A stretch of 8,125 nt of DNA from Bacteroidota bacterium (GTDB lineage: Bacteria > Bacteroidota > Rhodothermia > Rhodothermales > UBA10348). The notes beneath the pieces are model-generated. The model was not told where the DNA came from, ran no database searches, and saw nothing but the letters and a program-made list of their open reading frames with translations. The stretch is from positions 1-8,125 of the forward strand of contig JACZYK010000051.1 of assembly GCA_022571135.1 (NCBI GenBank). Direction: 5' to 3'. Positions 6,399 to 8,125 of the stretch are shown in pieces. Within the stretch, counting starts at the first letter, position 1. The number at the start of each line of letters is the position of its first letter. Both the position numbers and the translations under genes were made by a program.

Positions 6399-6920
6399 TC
6401 AGGCCCGCTCGGCTACCCTTTCTCCGACGCCGTGATAGGCTCGCTGATGGTACACGACCGGTCGTCCGGGGCTCCCCTCTTCGACGCGATCAACGGTCCC
6501 GATGACGATGGAATGATCTCCCCCGGGTTGGATATCAGAACGGCTGCAATAGAACGTGACGAGCGCATCAGAAAGCACCGGTGTTCCGTGCTCGTCCAGT
6601 TCATAGTCCACGTCTTGGAACTGCTCTTCTCCGGACAGATCCGGGATCGCGAAACGATCTGACAGGTGGGACTGTCCCTCTCTCAGTACATGGATAATGA
6701 AACGAGATGCCTCGGCGAAACGATCATGGATGGACGCCGCACGGTTGACATTGAAACAGATCAGGGGAGGGTCCAGTGAGAGGCTCACGAAAGATCCGAT
6801 AGTAATTCCCTCCGGGCCGGCCGAACCCGAGATCGTAACGATGGTGACAACCGCCGGAACGTGTCGCATACCGTGGCGCAAGGCGTCCTCGGTCAAGCGT
6901 GGATGCTTGGTTTGACTCAT
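6399..6920 (-). CDS. Flavin reductase-like (FMN-binding split-barrel) domain protein
   Basis: A 173-residue protein of the flavin reductase-like family (the HpaC/RutF type of FMN-binding split barrel). Visible blocks are the start helix and strand RHGMRHVPAVVTIVT (15-29), GITIGSFVSLSLDPPLICFNV (38-58, the FMN-contacting segment), the helix/strand RFAEASRFIIHVL (67-79), and the C-terminal GDHSIVIGTVDRVE (134-147) with GDH and YHQRAYHGV. Such proteins reduce FMN or FAD with NAD(P)H, often for a partner flavin-dependent monooxygenase, or act as bare flavoproteins. No oxygenase partner is in the window, so the substrate and partner are unknown. The gene starts 11 nt after the dnaJ stop without a Shine-Dalgarno sequence, so it is likely translated from the dnaJ transcript. 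It converges on the DUF2400 gene with a 4-nt gap. Confidence 0.92.
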   Translation of the reverse strand: MSQTKHPRLTEDALRHGMRHVPAVVTIVTISGSAGPEGITIGSFVSLSLDPPLICFNVNRAASIHDRFAEASRFIIHVLREGQSHLSDRFAIPDLSGEEQFQDVDYELDEHGTPVLSDALVTFYCSRSDIQPGGDHSIVIGTVDRVEEGSPGRPVVYHQRAYHGVGERVAERA

Positions 6921-6931
6921 TTAAGTAAGCA

Positions 6932-8125
6932 CTACGAGAAAACGTCCTTCACGCGGCTGAAGAAGGATTTATTGTCATCGTAGGATGACGGATCGGGAGT
7001 AAAGGACGGAGAGGATTTCAATTCCTCCATCAGTTCCTTCTCGTCTTCAGTCAGTTGCTGCGGGGTCCAGACATGAATCCGAACCATCTGATCGCCCCGA
7101 TTTCCGGTTTCCAGATCAGGAATCCCTCGATCGCGCATGCGCAGAATCTTTCCCGACTGTATACCTGCGTCAATTTGAAGGCGGGCACGACCCTTCAGCG
7201 TCGGCACTTCCATTTCCGTTCCAAGTGCAGCTTCGGGGAATGAGAGATACAGTTCGTAGAAGATATCCAGTCCCTCCCTGGAGAAATGTTCATGAGCGAC
7301 CTCTTCTATCTCGACCCGAAGATCTCCCGGCTCACCTCCTCGGATACCTGCGTTTCCAGCCCCTCGGAGGGTGAGGTAATGCCCCTCAAGGACTCCCGGC
7401 GGGACATTCACACCGATGGTCTCCTCTTCTTTCGAGCGCCCTTCACCGGAACACATCTCGCACTTGTTTCGAATAATACGCCCCTCTCCCCTGCACGTGG
7501 GACAGGGTTGCACGTTTACGAACTGTCCGAATACGGAGCGCGTGACGTGCCTGACTTCTCCGGCGCCATGACAGGTCCGGCAGGTCTCGTAGCCGTCCGA
7601 TTCGTTTTCAACACCCCTCCCGTCGCACCTTTGGCACGCAATGAACTTGCGAACTTTGATTTTTTTCTCGGTTCCGTCGGCGATCTCTTCGAGCGTGAGC
7701 GGAAGCTTGATGCGCAGGTCGCTACCGGGTCTGCCCTGGCGTCGCCTTCTCGGACTGCGCCCGCGACCACCGAACACTTCGTCGAAAATGCTTCCCCCGC
7801 TTCCGAATATGTCACTGAAGGCGCTGAAAATATCGTTGATATCCTGAAATCCGGCGCCGGCTCCGGCTCCGTTGCCGCGCACTCCGGCGTGCCCGAACCG
7901 ATCGTATCTCTGCCGCTTCTGTGTATCGGAAAGAATCTCGTAAGCCTCTGCGGCTTCTTTGAACTTCTCTTCTGCTTCCTTATCGCCCGGATTGCGGTCG
8001 GGATGGTGCTTCAGCGCCAGCTTCCGATATGACCGCTTGAGTTCGTCGGCCGAATCCTCTGGCCGGTCCATCTCTGCCAGACGGCCCGCGAGCTGTCGCC
8101 GAATGCGCGCCGCGTCCGGGATCAT
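6932..8125 (-). CDS. dnaJ: Chaperone protein DnaJ (Hsp40), 5' end atypical at the window edge
   Basis: DnaJ stimulates DnaK ATP hydrolysis and delivers unfolded clients in the cytoplasm. In the 397 residues visible, J-domain helices II-IV are clear: ELKRSYRKLALKHHPDRNPG with HPD at 41-43, then EKFKEAAEAYEILSD and RQRYDRFG. A Gly/Phe-rich region follows (about 80-122). The zinc-finger domain has all four CxxCxGxG motifs: CQRCDGRG (164), CRTCHGAG (182), CPTCRGEG (208) and CEMCSGEG (222). The two C-terminal beta-domains cover about 232-355, and the tail ends KSFFSRVKDVFS. The length is close to full. Helix I is odd: where DYYEVLGV is expected just before PEDSADELK, the frame reads GRLAEMDR, and neither other forward frame restores it. 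The frame is open at the edge with an ATG at exactly 8125, so the true start may lie outside the window, or the end may be a misjoined sequence. The flavin-reductase gene follows 11 nt downstream. Confidence 0.95.
   Translation of the reverse strand: MIPDAARIRRQLAGRLAEMDRPEDSADELKRSYRKLALKHHPDRNPGDKEAEEKFKEAAEAYEILSDTQKRQRYDRFGHAGVRGNGAGAGAGFQDINDIFSAFSDIFGSGGSIFDEVFGGRGRSPRRRRQGRPGSDLRIKLPLTLEEIADGTEKKIKVRKFIACQRCDGRGVENESDGYETCRTCHGAGEVRHVTRSVFGQFVNVQPCPTCRGEGRIIRNKCEMCSGEGRSKEEETIGVNVPPGVLEGHYLTLRGAGNAGIRGGEPGDLRVEIEEVAHEHFSREGLDIFYELYLSFPEAALGTEMEVPTLKGRARLQIDAGIQSGKILRMRDRGIPDLETGNRGDQMVRIHVWTPQQLTEDEKELMEELKSSPSFTPDPSSYDDNKSFFSRVKDVFS

Noticed and set aside
6376..6414. Possible bidirectional terminator AGCCGA...TCGGCT between the convergent DUF2400 and flavin-reductase genes
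   Set aside because: The arms are only six bases with a loop of about 26 nt and no T run on either strand, and they lie inside both coding regions.
7286..8032. Plus-strand open frame of 248 codons opposite dnaJ
   Set aside because: It lies wholly antisense to clearly conserved dnaJ and its translation matches no domain I recognise. Long antisense frames are common opposite a coding frame of this composition.

Overview
The window fits a bacterium of the FCB group, most likely Rhodothermota/Balneolota or a close relative. The best clue is a pair of short pilin-like proteins that both begin MGQQQLLLLVLGIVIV. From memory, this family (hydrophobic start with a minimal MG leader, then a small globular part with a Gly-rich P..F/Y-GG motif) is typical of that group. 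Shine-Dalgarno sequences are weak or absent before most genes, which agrees. This placement rests on recognition, not on a search.

Left half (1-3915, all minus strand): a type IV pilus / type II secretion-like assembly module. In transcription order it holds a probable major pilin (3915-3472), a strong intrinsic terminator (3415-3378), a second pilin paralogue (3275-2865), a GspF/PilC inner-membrane platform protein with a doubled N-terminal module (2845-1490), and the N-terminal part of a GspE/PilB-type assembly ATPase (1462 to the left edge). The ATPase has two diverged MshEN-type domains, and its catalytic domain lies outside the window. The terminator after the first pilin would let the pilus subunit be made in excess over the assembly machinery.

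Centre: a 255-bp divergent intergenic region (3916-4170) separates this module from a plus-strand run of a DUF4342 protein (4171-4485), a PLP-dependent threonine/serine dehydratase of the serine-racemase type without an ACT domain (4544-5551), and a TIGR02757/DUF2400 protein (5576-6394). The last two are only 24 nt apart and probably cotranscribed.

Right (minus strand, converging on the previous group with a 4-nt gap): dnaJ (8125-6932), followed 11 nt downstream by a flavin-reductase-domain protein (6920-6399). The dnaJ reading frame is open to the window edge. HPD, the G/F region, four zinc-finger motifs and the C-terminal domains are intact, but the usual first J-domain helix (DYYEVLGV) is not encoded in any frame.

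The least conventional material is the pilus module: pilins whose leader can only be Met-Gly, a platform protein with a duplicated N-terminal module, and an ATPase whose tandem regulatory domains share a LWR-x-LA(E/D) motif where c-di-GMP-binding MshEN domains carry RLG. No tRNA, rRNA, CRISPR array, insertion sequence or attachment site was seen.
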